DNA of 64,000 nucleotides from Dallia pectoralis (lineage: Eukaryota; Chordata; Actinopteri; Esociformes; Umbridae), in the NCBI GenBank assembly GCA_029465975.1, contig CM055747.1:16892783-16956782 (forward strand), read 5' to 3'. The number at the start of each line of letters is the position of its first letter. Position 1 is the first letter of the stretch. Shown piece after piece: positions 59,903-64,000 of this stretch. Below the pieces are notes generated by a model. The model was given only the letters and a program-made list of their open reading frames with translations, had not been told where the DNA came from and ran no database searches. The translations under genes and the position numbers were made by a program.

Positions 59903-60319
59903 ATAACGGTGGCACGGCAACGATATCATCCTCTGGTGACAGAAATGTGTAGTGTGTGCATGAAAAAAATGCAAAATGCAAAATATTTGGACAATGGACC
60001 TTTCTGCTTCCCAGGGTTGTGTGCTGTGGATTGTAATTAGAAAATATTTGGACAATGTTGAAGGTTTACGCCTGTTCAACGTAAGATCGAACTGTTTTCA
60101 ACATTGAAAAGTAGGACAAGATCGACCTGTTTTCAATGTTGAAAAGTAGGACAAATCTGACGTCTTTTCAATTGTACATGCACCCCATGGAACGAGAGAA
60201 TAAACTGACCCCGGTCAGATAGAAAGAAGAGGCCGAGGTGAACATAGCGATAAACACTGTTTCAAGATCTATAGCAAGCTTAGAGGCCAACATAGCTCTA
60301 CTCAAGCGGAGAGGGCAGA

Positions 60320-60780
60320 GACCCGAGAGTGTGTTTCCTAGCAAGCAGGAAAAATTAGCAACCTAGCTCTCTCAAGCAGAGAGGGCAGAGGACAGTGTGT
60401 TTCTGAGACCCGAGGACAGCGGCGAGGGCAAATGAGTGTGTTTCTGAGACCAGAGGGCAGCGAGCAGGGCAAAAAGAGCTTGTGTTTCCCCAGCACCTGA
60501 GTACAGCTGGGAGGAGAACGTGTTTCTGACACCCAAAGACAGGGGGAAAGGCCAGGGACAGTGTGTTTCTGAGACCAGTGGGCAGCGAGCAGGGCAAAAA
60601 GAGCTTGTGTTTCCCGGCACCCGAGTACAGCTGGGAGGAGAACGTGTTTCTGACACCCGAAAACAGCGGCGATGGCGAAGGACAGTGTGTTCCTGAGAAC
60701 AGAAAAGGACAGTGAGACCAGCAAAGGACAGTGTGGTTCTGAGACCAGAGGGCAGCGAGCAGGGCAAGAGAGCTTGTACG
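60320..60780 (-). repeat. very short subrepeat block
   Basis: Only about four subrepeats remain between the tail and the leader sequence, against 2-2.9 kb elsewhere. The tail before it also has a deletion (the 12-bp stem hairpin is lost at about 60058-60082) and a small duplication (AAAATATTTGGACAATG). Confidence 0.9.
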
Positions 60781-60962
60781 TATGCAGAGTATGGAACATT
60801 GTGCAAATTGTAAGAACTCACAATACACAGTCATCTTTACATTTCCTTCGTCTGTATTACACTGCTTCCCAGGGTTGTGTGCTGTGCCAATTTGGGTGTG
60901 GATTTTAAAACGCCCCCCTAAAATGAACCTCCCGTACTGTGCCCATGCATATTGCTGTATAA

Positions 60963-61508
60963 CCCTCGTGTTGTCCTCGCATCGCCTACACACCCCGAGT
61001 CGAGCGGGTCAGAGTGACACTCGATCTCTTTTCACAGCCCTCAGAGTGTTGCAAAAAGGAGGAGGCCGAAATACAACAACGTGCACGTGTTTCACTGTAA
61101 TCGGTTTATTATTATTATCGCTACTAGTAATTATCTGGGAGGGTGAAAAAAACACAGCCCAGGGTGAGGCTCGAACTCGCCACCTCGGCATCTAACCCCG
61201 CCGTTGTCCTCGCGTCGCGTACACAGCCCGAGTCGAGCGGGTCAGAGTGACCCTCGATCTCTTTTCACAGCCCTCAGAGTATTGCAAAAAGAAGGAGGCC
61301 GAAATACAACAACGTGCGCGTGTTTCACTGTTATCGGTTTATTATTATCATCGCTGTTAATAATTATCTGGTAGGGCAAAAAAAACACCGCCCCGGGCGA
61401 GGCTCGAACTCGCCACCTCGGCATCTAACCCAGCCGTTGACCCGAGGACGGCGGGAGTGAGGGGGAATCCTACGCTCGGGTCGCCGGGACCCGAGGGTAG
61501 TGTGAGGG
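60963..61508 (-). mobile_element. piggyBac-like MITE module, inverted, fourth
   Basis: 546 bp with ATAA flanks, followed by a partial copy of its left part at 61628-61758. Confidence 0.65.
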
Positions 61509-62149
61509 ATAACGGTGGCACGGCAACGATATCATCCTCTGGTGACAGAAATGTGTAGTGTGTGCATGAAAAATAAATGCAAAATATTTGGACAATGGAC
61601 CTTTCTGCTTCCCAGGGTTGTGTGCTGGTAGGGCAAAAAAACACCGCCCGGGCGAGGCTCGAACTCGCCACCTCGGCATCTAACCCAGCCGTTGACCCGA
61701 GGACGGCGGGAGTGAGGGGGAATCCTACGCTCGGGTCGCCGGGACCCGAGGGTAGTGTGAGGGATAACGGTGGCACGGCAACGATATCATCCTCTGGTGA
61801 CAGAAATGTGTAGTGTGTGCATGAAAAATAAATGCAAAATATTTGGACAATGGACCTTTCTGCTTCCCAGGGTTGTGTGCTGTGGATTGTAATTAGACGT
61901 TGAAGGTTTACGCCTGTTCAACGTCTAAGATCGAACTGTTTTCAACATTGAAAAGTAGGACAAGATCGACCTGTTTTCAATGTTGAAAAGTAGGACAAAT
62001 CTGACGTCTTTTCAATTGTACATGCACCCCATGGAACGAGAGAATAAACTGACCCCGGTCAGATAGAAAGAAGAGGCCGAGGTGAACATAGCGATAAACA
62101 CTGTTTCAAGATCTATAGCAAGCTTAGAGGCCAACATAGCTCTACTCAA

Positions 62150-64000
62150 GCGGAGAGGGCAGAGAGAGTGTGTTTCCTAGCAAGCTTAGACGTCAACCTA
62201 GCTCTACTCAAGCAGAGAGGGCAGAGAGAGTGTGTTTCTGAGACCCGAGGACAGCGGCGAGGGCAAATGAGCTGTGTTTCTGAGACCTGAGGGCAGCGAG
62301 CAGGGCAAAAATGAGCTTGTGTTTCCCGGCACCCGAGTACAGCTGGGAGGAGAACGTGTTTCTGACACCCAAAGACAGGGGGAAAGGCCAGGGACAGTGT
62401 GTTTCTGAGACCAGAAAAGGACAGTGAGACCAGCAAAGGACAGTTTGTTTCTGAAACCAGAGGGCAGCGAGCAGGGCAAAAAAGTGTTTGTGTTTCCCGG
62501 GAGCCGAGAACAGCTGGGAGGAGAACGTGTTTCTGACGCCCAAAGACAGGGGGAAAGGCCAGGGACAGTGTGTTTCTGAGACCAGAGGTCAGCGAGCAGG
62601 GCAAAAAAGAGCTTGTGTTTCCTGTCACCCGAGTACAGCTGGGAGGAGAACGTGTTTCTGACACCCAAAGACAGTGGCGATGGCGAAGGACAGTGTGTTT
62701 CTGAGAACAGAGGGCAACGAGCAGGGCTAAAAAGAGCTTGTGTTTCCTGGCACCTGAGTACAGCTGGGAGGAGAACGTGTTTCTGACACCCAAAGACTGT
62801 GGGAAAGGCCAGGGACAGTGTGTTTCTGAGACCAGAAAAGGACAGTGAGACCAACAAAGGACAGTGTGTTTCTGAGCCCAGAGGTCAGCGAGCAGGGCAA
62901 AAAAGAGCTTATGTTTCCAGGGACACGAGTACATCTGGGAGGAGAACGTGTTTCTGACACCCAAAGACAGCGGCGATGGCGAAGGACAGTGTGTTTCTGA
63001 GACCAGAGTGCAGCGAGCAGGGCAAAAAGAGCTTGTGTTTCCTAGGAGCCTGAGTACAGCTGGGAGGAGAACGTGTTTCTGACACCCAAAGACAGGGGGA
63101 AAGGCCAGGGACAGTGTGTTTCTGAGCCCAGAGGTCAGCGAGCAGGGCAAAAAAGAGCTTGTGTTTCCTGGCATCCGAGTACAGCTGGGAGGAGAACGTG
63201 TTTCTGACACCCAAAGACTGTGGGAAAGGCCAGGGACAGTGTGTTTCTGAGACCAGAAAAGGACAGTGAGACCAACAAAGGACAGTGTGTTTCTGAGCCC
63301 AGAGGTCAGCGAGCAGGGCAAAAAGAGCTTATGTTTCCAGGGACACGAGTACATCTGGGAGGAGAACGTGTTTCTGACACCCAAAGACAGCGGCGATGGC
63401 GAAGGACAGTGTGTTTCTGAGAACAGAGGGCAGCGAGCAGGGCTAAAAGAGCTTGTGTTTCCTGGCACCTGAGTACAGCTGGGAGGAGAACGTGTTTCTG
63501 ACACCCAAAGACAGGGGAAAGGCCAGGGACAGTGTGTTTCTGAGACCAGTGGGCAGCGAGCAGGGCAAAAAAGAGCTTGTGTTTCCTGGCACCCGAGTAC
63601 AGCTGGGAGGAGAACGTGTTTCTGACACCCAAAGACTGTGGGAAAGGCCAGGGACAGTGTGTTTCTGAGACCAGAAAAGGACAGTGAGACCAACAAAGGA
63701 CAGTGTGTTTCTGAGCCCAGAGGTCAGCGAGCAGGGCAAAAAAGAGCTTATGTTTCCAGGGACACGAGTACATCTGGGAGGAGAACGTGTTTCTGACACC
63801 CAAAGACAGCGGCGATGGCGAAGGACAGTGTGTTTCTGAGACCAGAGTGCAGCGAGCAGGGCAAAAAAGAGCTTGTGTTTCCCGGGAGCCGAGTACAGCT
63901 GGGAGGAGAACGTGTTTCTGACACCCAAAGACAGGGGGAAAGGCCAGGGACAGTGTGTTTCTGAGCCCAGAGGTCAGCGAGCAGGGCAAAAAGAGCTTGT
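62150..64000 (-). repeat. subrepeat block, inverted array, last (incomplete)
   Basis: CAGAAACAC-family subrepeats continuing past the window end, with an open frame of 516 codons (63696-62146). Confidence 0.9.

Larger units (their letters stand above)
52576..64000 (-). repeat. composite megasatellite array, inverted orientation (runs off the window)
   Basis: The same three modules as at 33892-48918 appear on the opposite strand. MITE modules begin at 52576, 55332, 59359 and 60963. Unit lengths are far more variable (about 2.8, 4.0 and 1.6 kb) because the subrepeat blocks range from about 0.45 to 2.9 kb. The left terminus CCCTCGTGTTGTCCTCG follows TTAA of the tRNA unit (CATTTTAA) exactly. The array is cut by the window end. 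Confidence 0.95.

Noticed and set aside
33892..64000. Ribosomal RNA gene array
   Set aside because: Despite the kilobase-scale tandem units, no 5S, 5.8S, 18S or 28S signature is visible.

Overview
This is eukaryotic, vertebrate DNA, almost certainly from a ray-finned (teleost) fish. It has AT-rich intergenic DNA, spliced genes with vertebrate proteins, a fish-type non-LTR retrotransposon, Tc1, hAT and Harbinger relics, and nuclear tRNA genes. The species cannot be fixed from the sequence.

Genes (8.6-29.4 kb). The first coding exon of TMEM164 lies on the minus strand at 8629-8991. Three complete genes follow in an order that, from memory, matches human Xq28: FUNDC2 (+, five coding exons, 16130-24420), CMC4 (-, two coding exons, 25541-25862) and BRCC3/BRCC36 (+, eight coding exons, 26611-29395). 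I rebuilt all three exon by exon, and the phases join to 150, 67 and 260 residues. CMC4 and BRCC3 are head to head across about 750 bp. BRCC3 carries a U12-type AT-AC intron (26960-27109) and a GC-AG intron (27840-29092).

Mobile DNA (1-33.6 kb). There is a hAT-type element with a perfect 8-bp target duplication (2494-4268), a decayed BED-finger hAT relic (4483-5628) and a 1.2-kb palindromic foldback element (6673-7879). FUNDC2 intron 2 is 5.8 kb and holds nested Tc1 relics plus a Harbinger-like element (18243-21660, TSD CAG) swollen by a 2.4-kb minisatellite. A LINE on the minus strand (30590-33626), interrupted by a tRNA-derived SINE, abuts a tRNA-Glu gene.

Tandem arrays (33.6-64 kb). The right half is a composite megasatellite. 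A roughly 3.4-3.8 kb unit has three modules: (i) a ~548-bp element with piggyBac-like ends, (ii) a 0.45-2.9 kb block of ~50/115-bp subrepeats containing CAGAAACAC, open in several frames, and (iii) a tail with strong hairpins. The array runs forward from 33892 to 48918, then in reverse orientation from 52576 to the window end. The 3.7-kb spacer holds three 1.16-kb tandem units, each carrying tRNA-His(GTG), tRNA-Arg(ACG) and tRNA-Glu(TTC). Junctions on both sides fall exactly on the transposon-like termini (TTAT/TTAA). The whole is a giant inverted repeat around a tRNA cluster, and is the most unusual structure here. I do not regard its long ORFs as established genes.
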